Positions 27,501-36,168 of a stretch of DNA of 55,181 bases are shown one piece after another. The translations under genes and the position numbers were made by a program. The first letter of the stretch is position 1. The number at the start of each line of letters is the position of its first letter. The notes under the pieces are model-generated. The model saw only the letters and a list, made by a program, of their open reading frames with translations. It did not search any database and had not been told where the DNA came from. The DNA comes from Candidatus Krumholzibacteriota bacterium (GTDB lineage Bacteria; Krumholzibacteriota; Krumholzibacteriia; LZORAL124-64-63), in NCBI GenBank assembly GCA_024277025.1, contig JAJRWA010000099.1, forward strand, positions 1 through 55,181. The letters run 5' to 3'.

Positions 27501-28241
27501 CATGACGTGGGTGCCGTGGCCCTGGCCATCGGCCGGCAAAACCGGCTGCCCCACTTCGGCGGCGTCCAGCCAGGCGGTCGCCGGGTCGGCAAAATTGCCG
27601 CGCCAGCGCGCGCTGAGGGCCGGATGGTTCACATCGACCCCGGTGTCGATGATGCCCACCAGGGTGCCGCTGCCATCAAAACCCAGCTCCTGCCACACGC
27701 GCCGCGCCCCGATGGCCACCACACCGGGCGTGATGCCGATGCCGGCGGCCTGTTTCGTCGGCGGCAGCCAACTGCTCACCGGCGCGATCAATTCCGGCAC
27801 CAGATCGGCTTCCACGCGCCGGACGTCGTCCCGGGCCGCCAGTTTGCGCACCGCAGCCACCGTGCCGGTCACGACCACCGCGTTGACCAGCCAGTGGGGC
27901 GTGTAGCCCCGCACCGCGCCGGCGGCCTTGTCCGCCCCAAGGGCCTGCAGCAGGTCGTGTTGGGCGACCGCCGCCTGTTGCTGCAGCTCGGCCACGATCA
28001 ACTCGTGGCGCCGGCCGCGGCCCGCCTTTTCGGTGCTCAGGCGCGCATCCAGCGCCGCCACCGCCACCTGGTCCCGCAGCACGACCAGCACTCTGATCAC
28101 GTCGTCCGGCTGCCGGTCGGCCAGCTGCCGGGCCAGACCGGGCGCCAGGCTGCCAGCCGCAGCCGGCAGGGCTGCCAGAACACAGGCGGCGCACATCAGA
28201 CCGGCGGTGAGGCGTCGGTGCAAAGGCAAGACGAACTCCAT
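24537..28241 (-). CDS. Secreted subtilisin-like (S8) protease with multidomain C-terminus
   Basis: The protein has 1234 residues: signal peptide (1-29), an I9-like propeptide region (about 45-150), and an S8 catalytic domain with Asp199 (IIDTGVD), His242 (GHGTHVMGT), oxyanion Asn310 (QNSWG) and Ser429 (NGTSMAGPHVAG). Two carboxypeptidase-regulatory-like domains follow (about 500-570 and 585-655), then a MAM-like jelly-roll region (about 660-800), further beta modules and a C-terminal FlgD-like module (VPNPFNPRTEI, WDGRDSGG, YYARLVFAGR). All catalytic residues are present. The FlgD-like end is shared with the interrupted metalloprotease and may mediate secretion or surface attachment (inference). 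Confidence 0.92.
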   Translation of the reverse strand: MEFVLPLHRRLTAGLMCAACVLAALPAAAGSLAPGLARQLADRQPDDVIRVLVVLRDQVAVAALDARLSTEKAGRGRRHELIVAELQQQAAVAQHDLLQALGADKAAGAVRGYTPHWLVNAVVVTGTVAAVRKLAARDDVRRVEADLVPELIAPVSSWLPPTKQAAGIGITPGVVAIGARRVWQELGFDGSGTLVGIIDTGVDVNHPALSARWRGNFADPATAWLDAAEVGQPVLPADGQGHGTHVMGTLTGLADGDTIGVAPGAQWIATNAISAPVVTFDNAIIASLEFMTDPDGDPATSDDVPDVVQNSWGVSEAFAGYIDCDSSWWDLIDNCEAAGVVLVWAAGNEGGGGNAGTVRSPADRATNPYNCFSVGSTSNHAPFLISDFSSRGPSGCGGPYAIKPELTAPGDTIYSALPGGGYIYRNGTSMAGPHVAGVVALMRQANPDVDVVTIKDILLRSALDQGLVGEDNDYGHGLVDAYAAVRAVLSGIGTIGGTVTDAATGLPLAGARLQLDGGFNQAVSDDQGQYSLTMTAGGVSFTVSAFGYDDGQITAAIPDGGQVTGDVALVPRLVVALTGTVRGPDLLPVAGATVTVEDTPLPVAVTDTAGFYRVDLPVDAAQPYSVRVVADGLGYQEQQILVTGAVSLDFDLPDLTWEDFESGDFASFPWRFSGSAPWGLDTATVYEGQYAAVSTVIGDAQTAELHLDYYVAGDGDLRFRYKVSSEFSFDFLYFLIDGVEAGAWSGEVDWSLFSRTIPTGNHTFSWIYAKDEVIGEGADRAWLDFVEFPVTGIEPLPQLAFSPVSVVVTLAPGGNAVRTVTLENAGTADLAYSLSATPLTKAVPGEAVPARRPAPRSHLAKGEKDNAPTVAIRPTGGGGPDAFGYTWQDSDDLDGPVYGWEDIGAVGTVAGTGDDLSLGAFDLGFAMTFYGEVFTTVRISTNGFLSFSGTSSPYLNQALPDGVAPQNVVAPFWDDLDATAGGRILYWADPDADRFIVQFEDVPRYDSPATETFQVILRGSGSLTFQYRNVSETEFCTVGIEDGAGADGLTVLYNAPDYLHDGLAIRFSPAEFLPWVQISPLAGVIPPGQSAAVTLQFDATDLAPGTSVATLNITSNDPETATTLVPLLLTVAAVSEVTTGGPQAMILAGAVPNPFNPRTEIRYTLPGAGPVTLRVHDVRGRLVRELVAGSQAAGPHLVLWDGRDSGGRAVASGTYYARLVFAGRSRVTAMTLVR

Positions 28242-28263
28242 AGCGGGAGGATTGTCAGGTTAC

Positions 28264-28301
28264 TTGAAGTAATAATACAATATCTGTCCGGGCTCGGACA
28301 G
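28264..28301 (-). terminator. Probable intrinsic terminator after the alpha/beta hydrolase gene
   Basis: On the minus strand CTGTCCG, a 4-nt loop and CGGACAG (28284-28301) form a perfect 7-bp stem, followed by the T-rich ATATTGTATTATTACTT. It lies 6 bp after the hydrolase stop and before the protease ATG at 28241. The T tract is interrupted, so efficiency may be partial. The same AT stretch could hold a -10 for the protease. Confidence 0.55.
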
Positions 28302-28307
28302 GGCGGT

Positions 28308-28964
28308 TCAGAGATTGCCGGCCCGGGCCCAGGCCACCGCCGGGGTCAGCCACGCGTCCAGGGGCTGGTAGAGAAAGCCATGCTGCCGGCCGGTGGCCAC
28401 TTCGACCTCCGCCACAGCGGACACACTGTCGGCGCAGCGTGCGAAGGACCGGGCGCAGGCGCCACGCCCGGTATCGGTCTTCTCATGAATGGACAGGACA
28501 CGGCCATGCAGTTGCACACCCTGCTGCTGCCACCAATCCTCGGCCCCCTCGCTGCACACGCCCAGCAGCACGTAGCGGATATCCGCTTCTGCGGTCAGGT
28601 GGGACACCAGACCGGCAATGAAACCGCCAGCCGACGCACCCACGACGGTGATGTGATCAGCGGCCACACCATCGGCCAGCAAGCTGTCGATCACCGCGGC
28701 AGTCTGCCGGGCCGGCACCCAGACATCAGCCTGCCGCTGGCGCACGGCGGCGTGCACGACAAAGCCGGAATCCACGCAGGCCTGCACGATATCGTCGAAA
28801 GCGTACTCGCCGAAGACCGGATGAACCGCCGGCAATCCCTGAATCGCCACGATCGCTCCGTGCAAATAGATCAGGTGACGCGGCTGTTCCGGCGCCGCCT
28901 CCCGGGCCACCGCACTACCGGTCACACCAAGCACCAACAGCCAAATCGCCAGAAAACGAACCAT
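28308..28964 (-). CDS. Exported alpha/beta-hydrolase-like protein
   Basis: The protein has 218 residues with signal peptide FLAIWLLVLGVTGSAVA. The mature part has HLIYLHGAI (oxyanion HG), the nucleophile elbow VGASAGGFIAGL (GxSxG type), and a late His in TGRQHGFLYQPLDAWL. The arrangement fits a compact serine hydrolase or esterase; the catalytic acid is probably the Asp in HEKTDTG. Paired Cys in CSEGAEDW and GACARSFARCAD may form disulfides in the periplasm. The substrate is unknown. It follows the FHA-GAF-PP2C gene by 2 nt and so is co-transcribed with it. Confidence 0.75.
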   Translation of the reverse strand: MVRFLAIWLLVLGVTGSAVAREAAPEQPRHLIYLHGAIVAIQGLPAVHPVFGEYAFDDIVQACVDSGFVVHAAVRQRQADVWVPARQTAAVIDSLLADGVAADHITVVGASAGGFIAGLVSHLTAEADIRYVLLGVCSEGAEDWWQQQGVQLHGRVLSIHEKTDTGRGACARSFARCADSVSAVAEVEVATGRQHGFLYQPLDAWLTPAVAWARAGNL

Positions 28965-28966
28965 GA

Positions 28967-30613
28967 TCAGACCTGCTCCCGGTTGCGCCGCAACAACAAC
29001 AGCGTGATGTCGTCACCGACCGGCTCGTCGCCCCGAAAATCCACCAGAGTCTGCTGCAGGTGCGTACATAATTCCGCCAGACCGGTCTGCCGCTGCTCGC
29101 GCAGGAACGCCTCGAATCGTTCCTCGCCGTACTCGTCCTCGTCCCGCTCGCCGCGCTGGGTCTCGGGCACACCGTCGCTGTAGAGCGTGATCATGTCGCC
29201 GGCCTGCAGCGTGACCTCGCCGGTCGTGTAGGGAAACTCGTCCAGGATGCCCACCGGCATGCCCGTCGCCGGACAGGTTTCGATTTCGCCGTCGGCCCGC
29301 ACGACATAGGGCGGATTGTGCCCCGCGTTGACGTAGGTGATGTGCCCGGTTTCCGGCGTCAGGTAGCCCAGAAAAAACGTCGTGAAACGCACCGAGTCCG
29401 TGCACTCGAAGATCTGCCGGTTCAGCCGTGAGATCATGGCCTGGGGATCCCAGTTCTCCTCGATCATGAAGCGCGACCAGGACAGGATGTGCGACACCAG
29501 CAATGCCGCGCCCAGCCCCTTGCCCACGACGTCACCGATCAGGAAGGCGTAGCGCCCGTCACTCATCAGGCGCGCGTCGTAGAGGTCGCCGCCCACCTCG
29601 AAACACGCCTCCAGGCTGGCGGTCACTTCGTAACCCGGACACTCCGGCAGCGTGGACAGCAGGATGTTGTCCAGGATGCCGCCGGCCGTCTGCAGTTCGG
29701 TATCCTGGCGCCGCTTTTCCTCTTCGAGCAGATGGTAGCGCGAATGGGTGATGGCCACGGCGATGACATTGGCCAGCAGCGTGAAGGCGGCCAGCTGATC
29801 CTTGGAAAAGCGCTTGCCCGCGCTGGAGTCGTCGGCGTACAGCAGGCCGATCACTTCCTCGTTGTCGAACAGCGGCACCGCGATGGCCGAGCGGATGCCC
29901 TGGCTGACCATGCTCATCATGCCGCCGAAACCCGGATCGTTCAGGGGGTCGGAGGTCAGGAACGACTTCCGCTTCTCGATCACCTGCCGCATCATCGTCC
30001 GGCTCAGGGCCAGGCTCGTGGCCGCACCCTGGCCGCGCACGCGCGAGGCCTTGTTCACCGGCTCATCCTGGTCCGCCTCGATCAGCAGCACGAAGATCCG
30101 TTCGGGCTGCAGCAGCGCGGTCTCGACCAGATCCAGGATCGGTTCGTACATCTCTTCAGGTTCCCGCGGAATCGTCAGCAGGTCGCCCGCCTCGGCCAGC
30201 ACCCGAAACAGCAGCGACTGCAGGTCTCGCTTGTCCCGCCGCCCGCTCTGGACCTCCTCCCAGGTCATTTCGGCGCTCGGCACCAGGGTCTGGGACTCGT
30301 TGAAGATGGTCAGGCCCAGACCCGCGGGCCCTTCGACCCGGAAACTGAGGTTGGCCACATCGACCTGGTCGCCCTGTTGCAGAGCCACGTCGGTGGTGAC
30401 CGGATTCCCGTTCAGTTTGGTGCCGTTGTGGCTGCCCAGATCGCGCAGGATCGCCTCGTTGCCGGAGACCACGATTTCGGCATGTCGCCGCGAGACACTG
30501 GCCTGGGCCAGTTTGACGTTGGTATCATCACCGCGCCCGATGACGTGGGAGCCTTCGGTCAGTATATGCCGCAGTTCCTGATTGTCGACCAGACCGACGA
30601 GAGTCAGTTCCAT
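28967..30613 (-). CDS. FHA-GAF-PP2C (SpoIIE-type) phosphatase
   Basis: This 548-residue protein has an FHA domain (about 1-95) with GRGDDTN, SRRHAE and SHNGTKLNG for phosphothreonine binding. A GAF domain (about 150-310; RSAIAVPLFDNEEVIGLLYAD) and a SpoIIE-type PP2C domain (about 330-548) follow, the latter with VGGDLYDA, GDVVGKGLGAAL, NAGHNPP, YSDGVPETQ and GDDITLLLL. Metal-binding Asp residues are present. Such proteins couple Ser/Thr phosphorylation signals to dephosphorylation of STAS-type antagonists. No matching kinase or STAS gene lies nearby. A second PP2C of this class is at 4598-5809. Confidence 0.92.
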   Translation of the reverse strand: MELTLVGLVDNQELRHILTEGSHVIGRGDDTNVKLAQASVSRRHAEIVVSGNEAILRDLGSHNGTKLNGNPVTTDVALQQGDQVDVANLSFRVEGPAGLGLTIFNESQTLVPSAEMTWEEVQSGRRDKRDLQSLLFRVLAEAGDLLTIPREPEEMYEPILDLVETALLQPERIFVLLIEADQDEPVNKASRVRGQGAATSLALSRTMMRQVIEKRKSFLTSDPLNDPGFGGMMSMVSQGIRSAIAVPLFDNEEVIGLLYADDSSAGKRFSKDQLAAFTLLANVIAVAITHSRYHLLEEEKRRQDTELQTAGGILDNILLSTLPECPGYEVTASLEACFEVGGDLYDARLMSDGRYAFLIGDVVGKGLGAALLVSHILSWSRFMIEENWDPQAMISRLNRQIFECTDSVRFTTFFLGYLTPETGHITYVNAGHNPPYVVRADGEIETCPATGMPVGILDEFPYTTGEVTLQAGDMITLYSDGVPETQRGERDEDEYGEERFEAFLREQRQTGLAELCTHLQQTLVDFRGDEPVGDDITLLLLRRNREQV

Positions 30614-30699
30614 GCCACCCCGTTCCTGATGGTCAGATTTGGTGAAACATAGCGACTACTACCTTAATCGTGATTGATTCACTCGGCAATTCGCGATTG

Positions 30700-31224
30700 T
30701 CAGGGACTGGTCAGCCGCAGGATCAGGAAAACCATCACCAGGGCAATGGCATGTTTGAGCACCATGGCCACCACCCGCCCGAGAAACGCGTAGCCCCCGA
30801 CCCGCAGGCTGGGCTCCAGTTGTTGATTGCGGTAATACTCGCCCAGGACGGCACCGGCAAAGGCGCCCAGGAACGACCCGAGCACGGCCCCGATCACCGG
30901 CAGGACGCCGTTGCCCACGAAAGCTCCGGCCAGGCCGCCGACAAAGGCCGCCACCACGCCCGACTTCGTCGCTCCCTTGCGGGCCGCGTAAAAGGTGCCG
31001 ATCAGGAATTCCAACAGCTCGCCAAACAGGGCCAGTCCCAGCAGGACCAACAGCCACTGCCAGGTCACCGGATCGAAACCGGTCACCGCGGCATGGATCA
31101 CCGCCAGTCCCAGCACGATGAAAGAGCCGCCCAAACCCAGGTAGACGAACAACGAAGCCACAATCAGCAGCAGGGCCCACAACACATAGCCCGACCACTG
31201 GCCGATTTCACCCAGCAGTTCCAT
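30700..31224 (-). CDS. DUF456 family membrane protein
   Basis: This 174-residue hydrophobic protein has about five helices and Gly-rich segments typical of DUF456: YLGLGGSFIVLGLAVIHA near the start, LGLALFGELLEFLIGTFYAARKGATKSGVVAAFVGGLAGA and LPVIGAVLGSFLGAFAGAVLGEYY. The function of the family is unknown. It begins 3 nt before the stop side of the DUF1684 lipoprotein gene (31228), so the two are one transcript. The 86 bp to the next gene down contain weak hexamers but no clear terminator. Confidence 0.85.
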   Translation of the reverse strand: MELLGEIGQWSGYVLWALLLIVASLFVYLGLGGSFIVLGLAVIHAAVTGFDPVTWQWLLVLLGLALFGELLEFLIGTFYAARKGATKSGVVAAFVGGLAGAFVGNGVLPVIGAVLGSFLGAFAGAVLGEYYRNQQLEPSLRVGGYAFLGRVVAMVLKHAIALVMVFLILRLTSP

Positions 31225-31227
31225 CAG

Positions 31228-31917
31228 CTAGTGGTCGGTGCTGAACGACTTCTCGCCCGCTTCGACCGCGAAATCCAGATGGCTCTCGGCCGGCGGGAGG
31301 GTGCAGTTGTAACGCTCGGCGTTGTAATCGCACAGCGGGTTGTAGGCGTAGTTGAAGTCGAGATCGACCATGCCTTCGCTGTCCAGGGTGATGTCCAGGT
31401 AGCGGCCGCCGGCATAGGTCTCGTGACCACTGGTCTTGTCAGTAAACGGCAGCCACAGGTAGTTGCCACCCGTGGTGTCGACCGGCCCGAAGACCGGCAA
31501 GGTGTACTGCTTGCCCTCGTGGGTGAAGGACACCTGCCCGCGCCGGATGTACTTGACGATGTCGCCCTTGCGCTTGGTCAGGGCCACGGTGTCGGTGCCG
31601 GCCGCCGCCACGAACGGTGTGCGGAAGTGCAGGTCGGCGGCGGGAAAATAGTAGTTCAAACCCTTGAAGTCGGGAATTGTCGCCGGCACCAGCGGCGACG
31701 TCTCCGCCACGGCGAACTGCTCGTTCTTGTTGATGCGCATCTCGACCAGGGCGATTTCCCACTGCTCGTAGGTGGCCGGATCCATGGTCAGCGGCCCGGG
31801 CGCCGCCTGGGCCGAACTCTCCTGGTCGACCTTGTCGCCACAGCCCGCCAGAATTGCCAAACCGAGCACCAATACTGCCGTCAGGGCCAAACCGGTCCAC
31901 ATCCGCGTCTTCTGCAT
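31228..31917 (-). CDS. DUF1684 family lipoprotein
   Basis: This 229-residue protein has signal and lipobox ILAGC, then the DUF1684 pattern: YEQWEIALVEMRINKNEQFAVAETSPL, FKGLNYYFPAADLHF, GKQYTLPVFG, LWLPFTDKTSGHETYAGGRYLDI and the signature AYNPLCDYNAERYNCTLPPAE. The family has no settled function. The Cys pair in the signature is conserved. An extended -10 promoter is seen at 31970-31998, so it starts the DUF1684-DUF456 unit. Confidence 0.9.
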   Translation of the reverse strand: MQKTRMWTGLALTAVLVLGLAILAGCGDKVDQESSAQAAPGPLTMDPATYEQWEIALVEMRINKNEQFAVAETSPLVPATIPDFKGLNYYFPAADLHFRTPFVAAAGTDTVALTKRKGDIVKYIRRGQVSFTHEGKQYTLPVFGPVDTTGGNYLWLPFTDKTSGHETYAGGRYLDITLDSEGMVDLDFNYAYNPLCDYNAERYNCTLPPAESHLDFAVEAGEKSFSTDH

Positions 31918-31969
31918 TTCACTTCATCCTGTTGGTTGGGTTGGGGGTCTCAATCGGCACCAATAACCG

Positions 31970-31998
31970 ATTCTAGCACAGTCGCCGCCGGTTGGCCA
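31970..31998 (-). promoter_or_regulatory. Promoter for the DUF1684-DUF456 unit
   Basis: The minus strand reads TGGCCA (31993-31998), a 17-bp spacer and TAGAAT (31970-31975), with TGC directly before the -10 (extended -10). It lies just after the stop of the upstream barrel gene and about 50 nt before the ATG at 31917. A perfect AATCGG/CCGATT inverted repeat lies in the leader. Confidence 0.5.
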
Positions 31999-32005
31999 GA
32001 TCCCG

Positions 32006-32971
32006 TCAGAAAAGCAGCGCCAGGCCCGCGTGGGCGCCCATCAGCAAGCCGCCGCCGTCATCGCCGAGGAGGCTCGATTTCCAGGTTGCGCCGACAGACA
32101 GGTCCACGGCGACATGCCGGTCGACCACGAACATGACGCCGCCCTGCAGCACCAGGCCCGCCTTGGTGATCGACGTGGTCGAACCGCCGAGATCCGTCGT
32201 GACCGCCCGGTGGTCCATGACCGAAAGTCCGAATTCCAGGTAGCCGAATGACCGCAGGGACTCCTTCTCGACCATCCGGCCGATCTTGCCCAGCAGGAAC
32301 TGGTACTCGCGCAGCGAGAAGTCGGCCGTGAAATTCACCGTACCCAGACCATCGATGTACACTTCTTCGGTCTGCTGGCCCAGATTCTGGTTGCGGTACA
32401 GCACCCGGACGAAGACATCGTTTTCAGTGGTAACCCGCAGTCCCAATTGGTAGTTGCGGCCGTCATCCAGGCCGGCGAACCAGGTGCCGGCGTGGGTTGC
32501 ATAGCCGATTCCCGCATCCAGGGCGAAACGAAACACAGGCGGCGGCGGTGGCCCCGCCAGCGTGGGTGTGGTGACCCGGCCCGAATCGGACATCGCCACG
32601 GTATGGCCGCTATCCCGGCCGGTCAGCGCGGGCTGGTCGCCCCGCCGGCGTCCTGCCGCAACCTGGCTCGTGATGTCGTGTCCCTTGGCGTCCAACACCT
32701 TGAGGATCTGGTCGGAGTCCATGTTCCTGGCCGCACCGTCGGGCCGGGTGACCCGCAGCGCCTCACCGCCACCCACCCACTCAACAGCCACTCCGGCATA
32801 TTCCCAGTCGCCAGTCACGACCACCGTGACATTGGTCCAGATCCCGGCGGTGGGCTGTTCCTTGAAGGAATCCGGTGTCGCAAACTCCGCGTCCAGATTC
32901 TGGGCCCCGGCACTGGTCGCCAGCATCAGGGCAGGCAGCATGACGAGCAGTATGCGGAGTTTGGCGTTCAT
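32006..32971 (-). CDS. Outer-membrane beta-barrel protein with N-terminal periplasmic segment
   Basis: The protein has 321 residues, a signal peptide (LRILLVMLPALMLATSAGAQ), an N-terminal region to about 145 including a Pro-rich linker (GPPPPPV), then a barrel domain (FRFALDAGIGYATHAGTWF, YQLGLRVTTENDVFVRVLYR, LRSFGYLEFGLSVMDHR, HVAVDLSVGATWKSSL) ending HAGLALLF. The pattern resembles outer-membrane beta-barrel (OMP_b-brl) proteins of unknown function. GGGGGGAG precedes the ATG. TTGTCA with 17-bp spacing to GAAAAT upstream is a weak promoter candidate. Confidence 0.7.
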   Translation of the reverse strand: MNAKLRILLVMLPALMLATSAGAQNLDAEFATPDSFKEQPTAGIWTNVTVVVTGDWEYAGVAVEWVGGGEALRVTRPDGAARNMDSDQILKVLDAKGHDITSQVAAGRRRGDQPALTGRDSGHTVAMSDSGRVTTPTLAGPPPPPVFRFALDAGIGYATHAGTWFAGLDDGRNYQLGLRVTTENDVFVRVLYRNQNLGQQTEEVYIDGLGTVNFTADFSLREYQFLLGKIGRMVEKESLRSFGYLEFGLSVMDHRAVTTDLGGSTTSITKAGLVLQGGVMFVVDRHVAVDLSVGATWKSSLLGDDGGGLLMGAHAGLALLF

Positions 32972-33212
32972 CGGCGTTCTCCCCCCTGTATCAAATCCGG
33001 CCGCGTGGACAGGTAAGACTCATTTTCGCACATCGGGCCGGGACTGACAACCGGCCAACGGCAGGATCATTGACGCCACAGAGCCGGCACCGTACAGTCG
33101 CCCGGTTGCCTTGCTCCTTGCAGGGCCGGGCAGGCAAGCCGGCGGTTTCCATCGGGCCGATCTTTGCTTAACTTTGCCCGCGATCTTCTGCCCACCCCAG
33201 CCGGGAGTAGCC

Positions 33213-35051
33213 GTGCGTTCCGAAGCCGCCACACTGGACAGCCCGACCGACGACCGGATGGCCCGGCTGCCGGAGATCGCCGCCTTTGTTGCGGCGGTCC
33301 TGGGCCGCCTGCCCGCCATGGGCGCCTGGTGGACCCTGGACGACTGGGGCCAACTGGCCCGCGCCGCCGGCCTGGATACCGGTGACGCAACGGCTGCCTG
33401 GCCGGCCCGCATTCTCAGCCAGCACCTGTATTGGACCCTGACCTGGCCGGTGCTCGGACTCAACGCCGACGCACACTCGGTGCTGCGGTTGGCCCTGCAT
33501 GGCTTGGCCGCCGTGCTGGTGATCCGGCTTGCCCGGCGGGGCGGCCTGGGACTGGTGAGCCGGCTGGTGGCCGGACTTGTTTTCGCGGCTTCACCCCTGG
33601 CCTTCACGCCGCTGTACTGGGCCTCGGGTATCCAGGAATTGCTGGCGGCTGTTTTCGCCCTGGCCGCCGTCGAGCGCTGGCTGTCGGCGGCCGAGGGTGG
33701 GCGCCCCCGACTGGCCTGGGCCACGCTGCTGGCTGCGCTGTCGATCCTGAGCAAAGAGTCGGGTCTGGGCCTGCCCCTGTTGTTTCTGGTGTTTGCCTGG
33801 CTGCGCCTGGGCGTACGCCTGCCGGACAAGGCCTTCGCCTGGGCCATGATCATGCTGCTGCTGCCGGTTGCCCTGGCGGAAGGCGTGCTGGTCAGCAGCC
33901 ATTTTGCCACCAGTGGCGGCGCCGCCTACGCCACCGGCGGGCCGCTGGTCATGCTGGGCAATCTGGGCGCCTGCGGCTGGTGGCTGATGTCACCCGGCCC
34001 CATCCTGGCCAGCCAGTTCTTTCCGTTGATGACCGCCGCGGGCCTGTTGTTCTTCGCCGCCTGGGCGGCCTGGGGTGTGGTCAGCTGGCAGCGGTACCGC
34101 TCGCCACTGGTACTGCTGACCCTGGTGGCGGCCTTGCTGATTCTGGCGCCCGCTCTGCCGCTGCGCAAGCGTCTGGTCCCCTATCTGGCCTATCTGGCCG
34201 TGGCCCCGGTGGGGCTGCTGATCGGCAGTGTGGTTGAACGCGTGCGCCACCAGAAGCTGGGACGGCTGCCGGTGCTCGGCGCCCTGACCCTGGCCGCCAT
34301 GGTCTGGGGCTTTTTCGGCATGGAAACCCGGCTGGGCAACCGGCAGGAGCTGGGTTTGGTGGCTGATCCCGTGGCCCGTGCCACGGCCCTTTCCTGGCAG
34401 GCCTGCCGCACCATGCGGGACCTGCAACGGCATCCCGCCCTGGGCCGGGAAACAGGCGACAAGCTGACCCAGTTGACGCTGCTGCAACCCCTGGTCGACA
34501 CCGGCACCCTGCAGACGGCTGACAACCTGGGCGAACGCTGGACCCAGCCGAGCGACATGTATCAGGCCCTGTCCGGTACGCGCGGACCGCGCCTGGTGCT
34601 TGGGCCCGAGGTGTCCGTGACCTGGGCCAATGGCCTGACGACCGCTTCGAGCCAGGCTGTGGTCCTGTGCGAAACCGCCACCGGTTTTCGGGTGTGGGGC
34701 CGGACAGTCAACGCCTTGTTCTACGCGGCCCTGACCGACATCGGACTCGGCCACTTCGAACGGGCGCGGGGCCACCTCAAACGCGCCGCCGAACTCGGCG
34801 ATGAGCAACTGATGTTCGTCTACGATGCGGGCCAGATGGTCGTGCCCCTGAAGATGGTGCTGGACCGTAAGCAGTCCTTCGTCGACTGGACGCTGGGCCT
34901 GCTCGACCAGGGCGCCTCGCAGCTGGAGGTCGGCGGATTGCAGGATATGTTCTTCAACCTGCTGCGCAACGCCACCGGACTCAGTCTTGAAGAATTGACG
35001 GCGGGCAGCCAAGTGCTGACCTTGCCCCACGAACCGGCACCTCAGGAATAG
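33213..35051 (+). CDS. GT-C-type membrane glycosyltransferase-like protein
   Basis: This 612-residue protein from GTG 33213 (GGGAG 5 nt upstream) has about ten N-terminal helices. The first extracytoplasmic loop carries an acidic motif (WWTLDDWGQLARAAG), and LSKESGLGLPLLFLVFAW resembles the KE-G-xxLPL region of O-mannosyltransferase/ArnT-like GT-C enzymes. The last 200 residues are soluble and helical, with one TPR-like segment (LGHFERARGHLKRAAELGD). A polyprenyl-phosphate-linked donor is expected for this class; the acceptor is unknown. It ends 13 nt before mscS and is probably co-transcribed. Confidence 0.65.
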   Translation: MRSEAATLDSPTDDRMARLPEIAAFVAAVLGRLPAMGAWWTLDDWGQLARAAGLDTGDATAAWPARILSQHLYWTLTWPVLGLNADAHSVLRLALHGLAAVLVIRLARRGGLGLVSRLVAGLVFAASPLAFTPLYWASGIQELLAAVFALAAVERWLSAAEGGRPRLAWATLLAALSILSKESGLGLPLLFLVFAWLRLGVRLPDKAFAWAMIMLLLPVALAEGVLVSSHFATSGGAAYATGGPLVMLGNLGACGWWLMSPGPILASQFFPLMTAAGLLFFAAWAAWGVVSWQRYRSPLVLLTLVAALLILAPALPLRKRLVPYLAYLAVAPVGLLIGSVVERVRHQKLGRLPVLGALTLAAMVWGFFGMETRLGNRQELGLVADPVARATALSWQACRTMRDLQRHPALGRETGDKLTQLTLLQPLVDTGTLQTADNLGERWTQPSDMYQALSGTRGPRLVLGPEVSVTWANGLTTASSQAVVLCETATGFRVWGRTVNALFYAALTDIGLGHFERARGHLKRAAELGDEQLMFVYDAGQMVVPLKMVLDRKQSFVDWTLGLLDQGASQLEVGGLQDMFFNLLRNATGLSLEELTAGSQVLTLPHEPAPQE

Positions 35052-35064
35052 AGAGAGGAAGATC

Positions 35065-36168
35065 ATGGCGAGTCTGAATGCGATCTGGGCCCAGCAGATA
35101 GGTCCCTGGACAACCGGCGAATTGGGGTTGGCCCTGGCCTTTGTGGTCGGGGGCTTCATCCTGCGGGCGATCCTGAATACGGTCGTGGCCCGCCGCCTGG
35201 CGAGTTGGGCCGACAAGACCGAGACCGAGGCGGACGATATGGCCACCGAAGCGCTGATCAACCCGTTGGGACTGATCTTGCCGGTGGTCGGCGCCTACCT
35301 GGCGATCCGTACCCTGCTGGCGGTACAGCCCGATTGGCTGGGGCTCTCCGACCGTGTGTTCAAAGTTGTCAGTATCGCGGTCATCACCTGGACGGCATTC
35401 CGCCTGGTTGACGCCCTGACCCTGCTGCTGCGCGAACTGGCCGCCCGCACTTCGAGCCGAATCGACGATCAGGTCGTGCCCCTGATCCGCAAGGCACTCA
35501 AAACGTTCCTGTTCATCCTCGCCTTCATCCTGGTGGCCCAGAACCTGGGCTATTCGGTGTCCGGATTGCTGGCCGGCCTGGGCATTGGCGGTTTGGCCCT
35601 GGCCATGGCGGCCAAGGACACGCTGGCGAATCTCTTCGGTTCGATCATGATCCTGATCGACCGGCCCTTCCACGTGGGCGACTGGATCACCTTCCGCGGC
35701 GGCGACGGCGTCGTCGAGGAGATCGGCCTGCGCTCGACCCGCGTGCGCACCTTCGCCAAGACCGTGGTCTCGATTCCCAACCAGGCCCTGGCCAATGCCA
35801 CGGTCGAAAACCACAGCCTGATGCCCAAACGGCGCATCAAGTTCTCCCTGGGCGTGACCTACGACGCCAGCGCGACCCAGGTCGCCGATCTGGTCCGGCG
35901 GATCGAGGAATACCTGCGCGGGAACCCGGACATCGATCAGGAGTTCATCCTGGTCAAGTTCACCGAGTTCAACGCCTCGAGCCTCGACCTCTTTGTCTAC
36001 TGCTTCACCGTGACCACGGACTGGACCCAACACCTGTCGGTGCGGCAGGACGTGAACCTGACGATCATGGCACTGGTCGAGGAACTGGGCATGAGCATCG
36101 CCTTCCCGACCCAGACGGTGCATCTGATCGAGGAACACGAGGGATCAGGGCTCCCCCAGGAGGGCTGA
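35065..36168 (+). CDS. MscS-type mechanosensitive channel
   Basis: The protein has 367 residues. N-terminal helices are followed by the pore-lining TM3 (GLLAGLGIGGLALAMAAKDTLANLFGSIMI), the beta domain (DRPFHVGDWITF...GVVEEIGLRSTRVRTF) and the C-terminal cage region (VSIPNQALANATVENHS, KFSLGVTYD). All are classical MscS elements giving osmotic-shock release in the inner membrane. AGAGAGGAAG precedes the ATG. Its stop codon lies in the descending arm of a terminator hairpin. Confidence 0.93.
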   Translation: MASLNAIWAQQIGPWTTGELGLALAFVVGGFILRAILNTVVARRLASWADKTETEADDMATEALINPLGLILPVVGAYLAIRTLLAVQPDWLGLSDRVFKVVSIAVITWTAFRLVDALTLLLRELAARTSSRIDDQVVPLIRKALKTFLFILAFILVAQNLGYSVSGLLAGLGIGGLALAMAAKDTLANLFGSIMILIDRPFHVGDWITFRGGDGVVEEIGLRSTRVRTFAKTVVSIPNQALANATVENHSLMPKRRIKFSLGVTYDASATQVADLVRRIEEYLRGNPDIDQEFILVKFTEFNASSLDLFVYCFTVTTDWTQHLSVRQDVNLTIMALVEELGMSIAFPTQTVHLIEEHEGSGLPQEG

